A stretch of DNA of 64,000 nucleotides from Acanthacorydalis orientalis (GCA_034766995.1 CM068316.1:29703795-29767794), one strand, 5' to 3'; numbered from the stretch's first letter, positions 34,182 through 46,452 are shown. Numbers and translations are program-made. Notes: generated from the letters alone by a model not told the origin.

Positions 34182-37100
34182 GTAAGTGAACCATCGTGTG
34201 TGCAACCATCGCACAACCCCAAACCAGTTTACCCCAAAAAAGCAGGATTGCAGACAAAATACTATTTTAATAATACAGTTGCTCATTTGATATTTGAAAA
34301 GATTTCTTATCTTTAGTGCCTCGTACTGAATAAACTGATATAAGTATTTAAACTTTTCATTATTTTATTTGATAAAAAGTTCAAACACTATAAACTTTAT
34401 TTAAATTGTTCATTTATGAACAGGTTTTTTTTTGTTTACAACGGAATTATGCAATGAAATTATCCTTTAAGCTGTAATTAGAGAATTTTCTATTTAAAGG
34501 GTCTTTAGTTAGTTTAATTTTTTAACTAATATATACTTTAAGTAAATGTATATATATATATATATACATCATTTAACTTTAGGTATATCAAGCTGTCATT
34601 GTAATCAAACTTAAAAATTCCATATGTAATAAAAGATTGCAAAATCTTTATTTCACCTCATCCACTCAAAAATTTTAAAACTGGTGAGTTTATTTAAAAC
34701 GAGAAATTAAATTCTTCCACTAAAATACAAGTTGATAAAATATATCAAATATGTTTTTTTATAAAATGATTATATTTTTTACTATGTTCAATACTAAATG
34801 TTGATATAAAAAAACACATTTGCCCAAACGAAAAAAATGTAACTGCGCACTGAAACTGAAACTTAATTCACATTGATAACAAAATAAATTGATAAATAAA
34901 TTTCGTAGCTAGATAATTAATATATTTTTTAAATAGAGCGCATTGTCAACTAAGCAGTTCCTGTAACCAATTTTTAATTAGTACCAAGATAGATTTTACT
35001 GACGCTGTTTGTATTTGCTGTTTAATTTTATACTCCATGAACAGAAATAAAATAAATAAAGATTAAAAATAGATACATTTGTTAATCAAAAACGTCTACA
35101 TGTATAAGTTTACAAAGTGTATGACGCTCTAATGAGCATTATGACATTTTTTAATTACTTTCACTGATTAATATACTTTTGTTAATTTTTATCAAAATGT
35201 TTTATTCATATTTTTTTTTATAAATGTGGTCCTTTTTATATTTATCTTCTAAATAATACTAAAGAATAAAATTCTGAGATATAATTTTTAATTAACACAA
35301 AACAAAATAAAATAATATTAGAATACAAGAAATGAGAAATCAATGAGTCGAATCGCGATCTGCAATGAACTAAATACTAAACAGTTGACGAAAAAATATT
35401 AAAACTTACATTATCTATTAGGCCCGGCAACGTTTCCGTTGGCTTTAAAATAGAACTTGGATCTTTTTAGTCTCTTTTTACAGGTATCGTGCGTTCTAAG
35501 ACCTAAGTGCCCTATACAATTTTAAGCCCATGACCAAACGTTATGATACCAAACTAAACTTCTAAATTCATCTTGATTAAATCTGAGACAAGTTTTGCTA
35601 GCTCTTAGACATTTTCAGTTTATTTCGTTCTAGTTCTCATTCTTCTATATTAGATTTCTAACATTATGATGAAATTTAAGGAAGTGCCTGTGACATATAT
35701 GCAGAAATATGAAATACTTTATAACCTTCAAGCTCCTTCAAAAAATAGAGTACAAATGATACAACATCCGAAATCCCTTATAATTTGATTTTATTAAATG
35801 AACATATGTGTATCTATTTTTCTTCTTCTTCTTCTCGTCATCGAACAGACACTTAAGTGTAACAACTAAGTATTCATTTGAACTAGACAGCTTCATTGTC
35901 TCTCGCCAATTAAAAATTATTTAAAAAATGTCTTCTTTAAAAAACATTGCTTCTTTTCGATTCATTTTGATAAAACAGCTTGTATAATCCTTACTTTGTG
36001 AAATCTTTTATTGAAAATTACACATCAAATTTAAATGGAATTATTTTAAATAGATTGCTAGTACAATACAGCTTACAAAACAGATTGAATTACAGATTAC
36101 GACTAGTCTACTTAATGTTAATGTGAATGGTTATAAAAATACTGCAAAATTCTATAATAATAATGGCATAATCATTATTTAAAAACATTCTCTATTTAAA
36201 TGACAATTTTTTCAAAGAACTTCATAATTTTCAATCATTTTTGCTATTTTTATTCGTTTTATTTAATATCAACTCTCGCAAAATACAAGATAATAATAAA
36301 CTATCTAATTACAGCTTTCGCGGCTAATACGCAAAAAAATCAATTTAGAATACTTGTTAATATTAAATTATTTGTCTGAAATCCTGCGACAAATAAACCA
36401 CTTTCATACTGTAATCATCTCGTATGTTTTCAGCTTTGACTGACATTGTGACGTCACTATTATACGTGTGTACGCCCTTTTTTGATAAACGTTTATTTCT
36501 CTTTGCAGGGTATATATTTATTCAATTTCATAATAACTAATTAATACTTTTTCAGAAATATACTCAAAATAGGTCATGTTCTTTTATGAAAATATACTTT
36601 GTCTGAATTTATTAAAATTAACAGTATAAAAATGATTTAATATGAAAATATCAATGAAGATTTGATAAAGGATAATAAATAGATTTTTTAACAGCTCAAT
36701 AAGACCGTGATCTATTTTATACAGTTTTTTTAAACATAAACTAGAATTTTTATTTTATTATTTTATTGTCACTCAGTCTTTAATATAAGTATAATGTATT
36801 TCAGAAAAGAATATTTTAATATATGATCAATATTGTAAAGAAAATAAAAATTCTAATTTATATCAAAACATCGATATCTTTAATTAAATTCTAAATTACA
36901 GACTATTGTTTGAAATGTTTCAATAAATAAGTAATTATTTTTAAATTAAATGAAAAATATAGCAGAGATGTCGCTGTTTTCTCTTTAATTACTTTTGAAC
37001 TATTTCTAAATAAATTAATTTTAAAGTTAGATAGAATTATCATGTAGGCATGAGTCTCTAAGTCAAGTTCATAATAAAATAAAGATTTTTTAAAAATATA

Positions 37101-37236
37101 AAATCATAATTAATGCACGAAAGATAAGATATATTTTTAAATACATCGTCATTCATTTGTGACGTCAAACCTAATCACCATAACCGCTTCTAACATATGT
37201 TTGCGTTGTGTTGATTGTCGCTCTGTCTCTATTCAG

Positions 37237-37254
37237 CTTGCACGGAGCATGATA
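37237..37254 (+). CDS. Candidate 18 nt microexon
   Basis: A very strong acceptor (gattgtcgctctgtctctattcag) is followed after 18 nt by GTGAGT. The segment encodes LARSMI in phase 0 and is frame-neutral between SCYL2 exons 25233 and 45699. The upstream 90 bp is unusually GC-rich and could contain splicing enhancers, as is usual around microexons. No homology evidence. Chance pairing of an acceptor and a donor cannot be excluded. Confidence 0.35.
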
Positions 37255-37696
37255 GTGAGTATTTTAATGTTTTATGTACGTTGTAGTAAGCAATTATTTT
37301 TTTTATTAAAAATAAAACAAATATATGAATATAAGTTTAATGTATTTTATTTACGATCATAGATTTCAAAAGCTTAGTGGATCAAAACAATTGGTAGCTT
37401 TTTAATATATATTTTTGCAATTTTTTGTTTCATTTGACACAAAAATAAATCATTATTCAAGCTAATGTAGATAAAAATTTAATTTCGCCTTTTAGACTCG
37501 AAAATGCAAATAAAGATTTAAGTATTTTGTTTTCCAATAATAATTTGATAATCACATTTCCATTTAACATACTTCCATTTTGAATAATACATAAATTATT
37601 TTTACCTCTTTTTCTGTAAATCAGAATTTAATTCAAAGCGAACGCACGCTACTCGAATATTCTACTACGAATGCTTTCCAATTTTGTTCTAATTAT

Positions 37697-37700
<4 letters not shown>

Positions 37701-37742
<42 letters not shown>
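37701..37742. repeat. (TA)n microsatellite
   Basis: About 42 bp of TA dinucleotide. Confidence 0.95.
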
Positions 37743-37746
<4 letters not shown>

Positions 37747-38773
37747 ACAATATTATTTTCAATTTTTGTCTATTGAGTCGCTTTGTGAGTCATATAGGCT
37801 TGTTCAGATAATTAAACTTCTTGAAGAATCACCAAATATTGGCTCATATTTCACAAATTAGCTTATCTAATAAATAAGTAAAACTCGTATAAATAATAAT
37901 ATTCATATAATTTATAATAAAATTTGTTTTTTAATAATTTATTTAAGGGTTTATATCTTAATTATAAACTATATTTACTTCTTTTATCTACTTGTGATTA
38001 CATTTTTTATACTAAACTAAGTCAATCTTGAATATATATTTTAATTTTATTATTACACACAATATTTTTTTATTAATTCGAAGAAATGAAAGGCAAAAGA
38101 AATAAATCAATGCTGTAAATAAAATTTTTCATCCCAGGCAATGAAATATATTTTATTAAAAAACAGCGATATTTTAAACAATTTCTTTAAAAGAAAGCTC
38201 TGATCGCCTCAAAATCTTAAACTATTCCTTATTAGAACATATTATAAATATTTTATCGACTTTTTCTTGTAAAAGGTTTTTTCTTTCCTTCCCAAATAAA
38301 GTTACTCGATATTAAATATTTCGGAGTTTCAAATAATTTAAGAGAATATTGGTACATTCTTATTCTGTGTTTAAATCATCGTATGATTTTCATTTATTTA
38401 ATGAAAAAACATTAAATTCTATGTATTTGTAAACACATGTCTAAAATACATAGATTTTATTTTATGAATAATTATTAAATGAAATATGTTATGCAATGTG
38501 TATTTATTAAATCATTTTTAATACAAAAACATATTACGGAAACTAAAACAAATTATCAAAATAACTGAAAGCTTATTTAGAAAAATATTACTCCTTTTCA
38601 TTTTGATTCCTTTCCTGGTAAACTATTTTCATGTAAGGAAATCTGTATATTTACATATTAATTTTTATTTTAAATCGTATGAATAATATTCAACTAGAAA
38701 AGTTAATCAAATAATGGCTAATTACTTTAATTTATTAAAAAAAAATATTTCATTAAAATACTTCCAATAACTA

Positions 38774-39339
38774 TTAGGTTGGTAGAAAAATAACTGCGGT
38801 TCATGACCTTCAAATTAATATATGTCATGCTTTTTTGACTTCCCTTGTTGTTTTCAGTATTCCAAAACTGTTGGATGACACCCTTAACTTTTGTGCAAGC
38901 TTTCGAATTATTGTGCGTAGTTTTTATTCAACTAACGCCTTTAGTTGGTCGTTATGAACTGAAGAAAGAAGCCCGCAATCTTCTTCATCATCAAGGCTGT
39001 TTTTCCCAGCACGAAATTTTTGTAACCACCATTACACCGTACATTCCTTAATAGTACCCACACTAAAAGCATCGTTTAATTTACAAGCAGTTATGTTGCT
39101 TTACCACTCGATTTGAACTCATATAAATAATTGCTCTTACTGCTTATTTTCCATCTTTAATTCAATAGCCCAATTTGAAGCAAAATTAATAATAAAACCA
39201 AAGTCGATGATACTAAAGTACAGATCAAAAAATGCACTTTAAAATGATATTAACATGTACACGAAATGTCACTTCCATTGAGAAAAAAGAAGGTTGAAAT
39301 TCAGAAAACAAAACCTCATTTTTTTTCCTACCAACCTAA
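38774..39339 (-). mobile_element. Mariner-like element, internally deleted, both ends present
   Basis: 566 bp flanked by TA duplications (38772-38773, 39340-39341). The left end ttaggttggtagaaaaataa, continuing ctgcggtt, matches the reverse complement of the right end (ttttttttcctaccaaccta, a). The minus strand reads LNDAFSVGTIKECTV, stop, WWLQKFRAGKNSLDDEEDCG, then LSSVHNDQLKALVE, the same helix-turn-helix region as in the copy at 12648 and with a stop at the same place. The catalytic domain is missing. The plus-strand open frame at 38845-39051 is its shadow. Confidence 0.85.
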
Positions 39340-41179
39340 TAGTAATTAAACAACAAATATTTAAAGTTTAAGCCTTATCATTTTTTTTCATTTTTAGAAA
39401 CAATTCTCTTATTTAATATAAATATTTAAAAAGAACTTGACATAAATAATAACATCAATTACTATGAAGATATTTAATCCTATAGAAATATTAAAATATT
39501 TATTCAATAGGAATTTAAAAATGTATTTTCATAACTCTTTGAAAATTATATTTTACTTCAAAATTCAATTTCTAAATAATGAAATTACTTTATTGTAATT
39601 TTTATGAAATCTTCAGTTTTATAATATAATTCTATGGTGCTGTATACTTTCACAACACTAACTTTGTTTTAAACTTCAATCAAACAATATCAAATAATAT
39701 TACGACAAAAAGTTAAGAACCTTTACCAAGTGTAATATGGATTCTCGATCCCATAATATCTGAACATAGAATTGTAAGAAAGTTCAATTGAGCATTATGT
39801 CTACATTGTGCCAGCGTATTATCCTTGAACCGACTCAATCTTACCCACAATGAAAATAATCGATGCTAGTCAATTGTTCCGCTAAAAATTGTCATTTGTT
39901 TCAATGGAATGCTTATTATAACCTGTTTTTGTATAAACATTTCTTAAATTTCATTTTCAGTAGTACATATATTCTTATCTACAACATTTAGACAAAAGCA
40001 TTTTATCATCGATATACAAATCAATACTGTTTATAATAATCAAGACTAAATTAACATGTATGTACATTCAATATTTTTTCTCCTGAATTTTATTAAAAAA
40101 TAGTTTAATTCTCTGGTTTCAATATTAAAAACGCAATTCTTTTTTCATTATAACCAAATCTATAAGTAATTTAATAATATTTTAAATAAAAAATAGCACA
40201 AGATTGTGCAACATATTAAAAATATTTCATATCATCACAATTTTCTATTTTAATAAAGTGTATATCTTTTTCTAGAGAAAAACTTTCATTTTATAAATTA
40301 TACTTCGATAAATATATAAATTGATTTACTAATCCATCACATGTCAGTAATAATTTAATTTGACAGTAATAGTGGTTATTTTTTTATTTAAAGTCTACAA
40401 TATTTGTTAACATATTTCTGAAGACGTTCAGGTTCTAATCATTATTAATTATATTTTAAATATTTTCTATGACTGCTTTAAGAATATGTATTGTGGTTAG
40501 TTTTTCATAATAGTGTCTTTTAATCCACTTTAAAAGAAGAAATTCTTATAGATGATGTCAGCCAACCGTGAAGGCATTTCAATCGAAACATGTCTATTAA
40601 TTAATCTGCTTTGAAAATGTTTAAGTAAAAACACATAACCGCAACCTAGTAAAAAAAAACAGCCCCATAATATTAAAAGTACTTAAAACCGCATATATTT
40701 CCTCTATAATTGAAAGTAATGTATACATATTTTTCTCATTAATATACCTTCAAAAAATAAGCTTCAACTTCTTCAAAGTAATAGATACTATCTTAACTAA
40801 CCTCACCCCACACAGTTAACATTTATTCGAATAATTTGAATTTTAATAGTTATATTTAGAGTTTCTTAGCATAAATGTGAGCAATTATAATTATTTATAT
40901 GGCCTTAACTTAAAAATAGCTTTATTACTTCAAATCATTTTCTCAGACAAATGAGAATCCTCTTCTTATTAAAATTATTACGTTCAAGTAATATCAACGA
41001 TCAATATCCTTTTCAAATATTCCTTGACTTTACCTAATACTTGAATTAAGATTGATGTAGTATTCTCAAAGTTTATCGTTTGAAAGTTATTTAGTCAAAA
41101 AAGAGTCTGCCAAAAGATTTATTTTGGGTTTTGAAAACTGCTAGTAAAATTCAATTTCTATCATCATTCATTTTAGCTA

Positions 41180-41475
41180 TTAGGTTGATAGAAAAATAAC
41201 TGCGGTTTATAACCTTCAAATTCATATACATTTTTTAATTTAAGTGTTTTTAAGTGGTCCGGAACTGCTGATGACTAACGCTTAACTTTTGTGCAAGCTC
41301 TCGAATTGTTGTGCGTGATTCAAATTCAACTAACATCTTCAGTTGGTCGTCATAAACTGAAAAAGGACGCCCACGGATTTCTTAGGCTCTTGTCCCTAGC
41401 ACAAAAATTTTGAATCCACCATTGCACCGTACATTCCTTAACAACACCCACACCAAAAGCATTTTTTTAATCCTA
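41180..41475 (-). mobile_element. Mariner-like element, truncated copy
   Basis: Begins with the same terminal repeat (ttaggttgatagaaaaataa then ctgcggtt) after TA at 41178-41179. The minus strand repeats the transposase N-terminal region (VKECTVQWWIQNFCARDKSL), here with a Trp codon where the other two copies have a stop. Similarity ends near 41470 and no clear right terminal repeat follows; tttttttaatcctaata at about 41466-41482 may be a degenerate remnant. The right-hand limit is therefore approximate. Confidence 0.75.
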
Positions 41476-43261
41476 ATATTCCGTTTATATCAGTTAGTAT
41501 ACATCAAGCTACTTATTTATGTAAAATATCTTGTTAAAATTACATTTTTATAAAAAACAGTATTGGAATAAAATGAAATAAAAAAATAATGGGCATGATA
41601 AGCAGGAAAAAATGTTAAAAATTCCATTAAATATTAATAATAAATTATTTATTTAATTGGACACAATGAAAAGTCGATAAATTCATTAAAATACATAAAC
41701 ATAACCTTATTTTTGGCATATTTCTAAAAGACGTACATTTTTAAATTTCAATATTGTTTTTATGAATTTTTATTGGTTTTACAAAATGAAAATTAACACT
41801 ATTTTAAATTAAAATATTCCTAATCTAATAAGCAAAATTGGAACTTTTAAATGTAAATGAAATTACAAATATGTAATAAAAATCTAAAGTATTTAATTAT
41901 AGTTTTTTATTATGGAAATAATAATTTTGAATTGATGAAATTAAATAACATACTTTCATAAATTATAATTATACGAAAGTTAACTTTTAACTACAAAACA
42001 GATTCACAAATAGTATATGTAACTCATTATTCTTATCAAAAAGGAAAACAAAATACTTAAATAAATCAAAAAATATTCAGAGTTGGCTCAAAAAGCGAGT
42101 AGATGCTATAATTCCTAAATGGCTGTCAATCATCATAAATTCATTGAAAGAAACAAAAGTATTCGAAAAAGAATATAAACATTAAGTACTAAATAGACAT
42201 ATAGATAATCAATTCTAGGAAATAATATTTCGAGTTTATATTTTCAATTTTTTTCTGCGTTGAATATATATAAACAAACGTTCTTATATTAAAATAATTC
42301 AATTCGTTAATCTATTAATTATATTTTATATATTTTTTTAATATTTGGCATACCTTCACGGATAGTTCACGATACGCATAACAAACAATACAATATGTTG
42401 TAATTGTTTCTTTAGCAATGAACTCACAATTTTATATATACAAGTTTTTTCAAATTTGTAAATAATTCAAAAATATATTGAATAAAACTAAACCATTCTA
42501 CTTTATTTATGTCTCATAAATAAAAAATTAAATAAAATAAAGATATGTTTTCAGAAGTTACTACTACAGGAGATCAATAAAAACAGTGTCGAAGTTAACT
42601 TTAATTATAAAAGTACTTATTCACGTACAGTACGAAATTAAATTATAATTTTAAATATTCATTATTTGAATCATATTCATTATTTTTTAAATATTCATTA
42701 TTGTCTTTCAGTAATTTTATTTCTATTATACAAATAATTTTGTACATAATGTATTAAAAAAATTATTTGTATTCATAACAAATAACTTTTATTTAATTTA
42801 ATTTAAAAACTTTACTAAATTTACAATTATTTAATACTTATTAAATTTACTTAAATTTTCAAATGTATTTTATCAAAAAAATTTAAAATTAAAAAGTATG
42901 CAAATTTACCCTTCAAAACCTATATAGTTGAATATGTACTAAGAACATAAAAATATAATTATTTTATGAAGAAATTCTGATTTACATGAATTTCAATATT
43001 TTTTTTAATTTTTTTAAAAATAATTTTAATTTAGTAAAAAAATCAACCTTTGAACGTTAATGTACTATTATATCATAATTAGTACTTTCGTTTTATTCGA
43101 ACTGTGATAAATTTAAAATAAGTTTGTAATATTTTTCAGTAGTATAATGTTTTTCATCTTCGACGAAAAGAAAATTATAAATATTCAAAAAGATTAGAAA
43201 CAATTATTTTTTCTTTTATAACCATTTTTTTCTCTTACATGTGTTATATGATTATTTAAAC

Positions 43262-43269
<8 letters not shown>

Positions 43270-43336
<67 letters not shown>
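43270..43336. repeat. (TA)n microsatellite
   Basis: About 67 bp of uninterrupted TA dinucleotide. Confidence 0.95.
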
Positions 43337-43339
<3 letters not shown>

Positions 43340-44463
43340 ATGGTTAATATTTATTATAAAATGACTACCACTTAAAAAATGGTTTTATATATGCATTTTC
43401 TTTAAATATAAAATGTGTGTACATTTACCGATATCGAATTGATATTTTTTATTTACATTTTTATTTTATGAAAGAAGAAAATAATGTTTTGTTTATAGCA
43501 CCGAATAATAAATGTATTTATATTTTTGAAAGGAAATAGAGTTACTGTTTTGTATCAACAAATTTGATTTTTTCACGCTATTTAAAAGAGTTTATATGTT
43601 TGTATAAGTAGAAAATAAAAACTCAGTTATAGCAATCAATGTTATATATGTAACGAAATACTATGCGAAATGGTAAAAAAAATTATATATACTTCTATAC
43701 ACACATTTTCAATAAAGTTTTGTTAGCAATTGTAAACTATTTATAAACTATTAGTACAAAAATGTATATTACTAGTAAATACTGCTAGTACACTAGTATA
43801 AAAATACCATCAACTTAAATAGTTTTTACAAAATTCGCCAGCATTACAAAAATGCAACTTTTTACCTTTGAATAATATTTTACATAAACTATAATATCAA
43901 TAATATAAAAATAGTATTGTATTATTTTATATTTTTTCTACTGCAATCATATAAACTTTTTTTCACTTAAAAAAAAATCATCTAATGATGACAATTATTC
44001 GTCCTGTATGCTTCTATTAAATTTTATAAAAAAATATAGTATCATTAACGTTATTGATGCTATAACAACAGAACGTTGTACTTCTTTTGTTTAAAAAAAT
44101 AATTTTATTACTCCATATTGAACTGTATGTGAATTAATTTTATACAAACGCACACACACACACACATATATATATATATGTGTGTATATATGTATATATA
44201 TATATATATATCTATCCCTATTATATGCAGCAGAGATATCAATTTCTGGTTAAACTCCAATGTACATCCAATTAAACAAAATATAGAATATAATCTTTTA
44301 CTATAGATTATCTATATTTGAAATAACAAAAAGAAAAGAAATATGTTTTTACTATTTGTAAAGAAGTCAACGAAGAAACTTTTTCAAAACATTTGTAAAA
44401 TCCATATTATATTGTATATAAGTGGCCCTAAATTCGAATATGGTCGAAAATTGCTATAACCAT

Positions 44464-44473
<10 letters not shown>

Positions 44474-44506
<33 letters not shown>
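44474..44506. repeat. (TA)n microsatellite
   Basis: About 33 bp of TA. A (CA)n-(TA)n-(TG)n compound tract lies shortly upstream at about 44151-44210. Confidence 0.9.
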
Positions 44507-44509
<3 letters not shown>

Positions 44510-44945
44510 CTTATTCAATACAAACTCAGTCGGACAACTTATCAAAGCACCTTTAAAGCCCAATAACCAACCAGCCAATCATCAATCGAACAATAATTTG
44601 TTCAATAATAATAAATAAATTAATAAGTTCATTTAAAAAAATAAAAATGAATTGAATAGAAAATATAATGGAAAAAAATATTTTTCTCTGTATTTCTTAA
44701 TGTCCTTTTGCGTCATCAATTAGATTTATTTCACAAACTAAATATAACTCAGACAGAAAAGATTACAATGCAACCTACGTTTAATTCGAGTTTTATACTC
44801 TTATCGCCATACTACCACTAACAGACAATTATCTGAAATATCCTATTCACTGCATTAAAATATATCTGACGAATAATTAAAATGAACATATTTCATTTAA
44901 TGTCTTAATGTATTCCATTCAATAATTACGTTTGACTTTCGAATT

Positions 44946-44949
<4 letters not shown>

Positions 44950-45013
<64 letters not shown>
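44950..45013. repeat. (TA)n microsatellite
   Basis: About 64 bp of uninterrupted TA dinucleotide. Confidence 0.95.
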
Positions 45014-45016
<3 letters not shown>

Positions 45017-45449
45017 TCATTTAATTATCCACAATATCCTATTTAATAAATTATTTATGACAAAGTTAAATTTATAAGTGTTCATTGCACAAGCACACGT
45101 GTATAATAAAAAATAATTAGTTTTAAGATACTTATTTTTGTTAATAATTTGGAGATAAAATACGATATATCATTTTTATGACTTTTTAGCATTTCTCTTA
45201 AAACTGATACGAAAAACCATCTGAAGAAAATTAAACTATTTTAATCACTTCTTCAAATATAAATACTTTTTTATATTAGTAATTTGTCACAACACTGCCT
45301 ACAGATGTAACACCTGGAGAAATGCTAATCTTGAACAAAATCACAATTAATTATATAATCTATTTATTAACAAAAATAATAACTTAAAGCATAAACTTAA
45401 ATATGATAATAAATTTACGTAAAGTAAAAATTTCATTATGGAAATAAGG

Positions 45450-45451
<2 letters not shown>

Positions 45452-45485
<34 letters not shown>
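45452..45485. repeat. (TA)n microsatellite
   Basis: About 34 bp of TA, some 210 bp upstream of the SCYL2 exon at 45699. Confidence 0.95.
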
Positions 45486-45487
<2 letters not shown>

Positions 45488-45698
45488 AAATGTGGATAAT
45501 ATTTACATACTGTTCAAATATTATTTTTCTTGTTTTGAATGTACTCCAACAATTGACAAAAAAATGCACAAAATTGTACATGTAAGACCCTAATTGAACC
45601 CGAATGTGTATCGTTGTTCTGAATCCGTGTTGGAACCATGCACCATTATGTGACACACTAACAGTATTGTTTTATTTTGTGTGTGTGCGCACGCACAG

Positions 45699-45839
45699 GG
45701 CGGAAGTATGCCGAACACGAGCAGCAGTGTGCCGTTCTTGCTGAGCAGCAGCATGCAGAGTATCAGATCTCGGAGACCATCGGCCTGTTTGAGCAGCTCA
45801 CAAGGGTCCGGACTTCTGCAACAACTCGGCTCCGGCATG
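45699..45839 (+). CDS. SCYL2: SCYL2 exon: Ser-rich tail, part 2
   Basis: The acceptor gtgtgtgcgcacgcacag|GGCGG is preceded by a TG/CG repeat, and the donor is GGCATG|GTAAGA. 141 nt, 47 codons, phase 0 at both ends, continuing LSPPT of exon 24986-25233. It reads GGSMPNTSSSVPFLLSSSMQ, then SIRSRRPSACLSSSQGSG and LLQQLGSGM. It is strongly Ser-rich with a fourth RRxS motif (residues 25-28). GC is far above background. An alternative frame across the exon is also open (KYAEHEQQCAVLAEQQHAEY...) but would not join the phase-0 donor at 25233. Coding-like composition continues past the donor to about 45905, see the next entry. Confidence 0.75.
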
Positions 45840-45953
45840 GTAAGACTCACAGCATCTGCCACATCTTCACAGCACCCGAGTCCAAGCAACGGCCGTGCGT
45901 ACAGTTATAGCACAGTTAGGAAATGCCCTTCTTTGAACATAACATTTAACTGA
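45840..45953 (+). CDS. Possible read-through C-terminus of SCYL2
   Basis: If the GTAAGA donor at 45840 is not used, the frame continues VRLTASATSSQHPSPSNGRA, then YSYSTVRKCPSLNITFN and a stop at 45951-45953. GC-rich, Ser/Pro-rich composition persists to about 45905, so this may be a genuine longer exon. A second donor-like site (GGCC|GTGCGT) at 45895 would end the exon in phase 1. Alternatively it is simply conserved flanking intron. Confidence 0.35.
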   Translation, partial: VRLTASATSSQHPSPSNGRAYSYSTVRKCPSLNITFN

Positions 45954-46118
45954 ACGCGTACGTATGTGTACATTATTTTCTATATATACATATATATATT
46001 TACATATATATTTATTATATACATATCATCATATTATATTATTACTCTTGTATTTTGTGAAGTTTCACGTTTATTCCTGCTTTGGCCACACACATATTTC
46101 TATCTCTTTCCTATATAG

Positions 46119-46157
46119 TTGGTGGCGATTCTTGGTAAACAGACGATATACGACTGA
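46119..46157 (+). CDS. Possible alternative SCYL2 terminal exon
   Basis: Acceptor tatctctttcctatatag, then TTG GTG GCG ... encoding LVAILGKQTIYD and TGA at 46155-46157. Entry is in phase 0, matching the 45839 donor. AATAAA follows at 46160-46165, three bases after the stop. It competes with the exon at 49200 as the last exon. Only 12 codons, so chance is possible. Confidence 0.3.
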   Translation: MVAILGKQTIYD

Positions 46158-46159
46158 AG

Positions 46160-46165
46160 AATAAA
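46160..46165 (+). promoter_or_regulatory. Polyadenylation signal AATAAA (possible)
   Basis: AATAAA directly after the stop of the possible terminal exon 46119-46157. AATAAA is common by chance in such AT-rich DNA, so this is weak on its own. Confidence 0.25.
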
Positions 46166-46399
46166 GAACGATTTACATTTTGATTTTAGGATCATATTGA
46201 TATATAAAGTAACGAAACAAAAGAAAACTTGTAAAAGTCAATTAAATATATAAAAAAAAATGTTTTCAATAAGTCCCAAATCTTATGTTATTATAACATT
46301 TATATAAGAGAGAATGTACACACGGTTTCAAATAAAATAAGGTGATCATGTTTTAAATAATATTTGCCATTATTATTTACACATAAATACATATATATT

Positions 46400-46404
<5 letters not shown>

Positions 46405-46450
<46 letters not shown>
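46405..46450. repeat. (TA)n microsatellite
   Basis: About 46 bp of TA dinucleotide. Confidence 0.95.

Positions 46451-46452
<2 letters not shown>

Larger units (their letters stand above)
25234..45698. other. SCYL2 intron, about 20.5 kb, with candidate cassette exons
   Basis: From GTGAGT at 25234 to the acceptor cgcacgcacag at 45698. It contains three phase-0 exon-like islands (28765, 34062, 37237), three transposon copies (26349, 32122, 38774), a partial mariner (41180), and many (TA)n tracts. Stretches 25240-26340, 29900-31900, 39350-41170 and 41480-43260 are AT-rich with no recognisable feature. An isolated T-rich acceptor followed by an open VSCVLRPKCPIQF-stop reading exists at 35485-35526, too short to call. 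Confidence 0.75.

Noticed and set aside
34080..34316. Resemblance of the 34062 island (GTVYAFDRQGAYS...) to the GAVYSFDPVGSY region of proteasome subunit beta-1
   Set aside because: Only a handful of residues align, no adjacent proteasome exons are seen, and the island's phase and composition fit the SCYL2 tail better.
35466..35526. Strong T-rich acceptor followed by VSCVLRPKCPIQF and a stop, a possible terminal exon
   Set aside because: Only 13 codons, no polyadenylation context, and composition beyond the first bases is not coding-like. Kept out of the exon list.
36430..36475. tgacgtca (CRE-like) words at about 36449-36456 and 37160-37166
   Set aside because: Single short palindromes deep in an intron without other promoter context; frequency is compatible with chance.
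45677..45910. Alternative sense frame KYAEHEQQCAVLAEQQHAEY over exon 45699-45839, which looks helical
   Set aside because: It would not join the phase-0 donor at 25233, whereas the Ser-rich frame does and continues the same tail composition.
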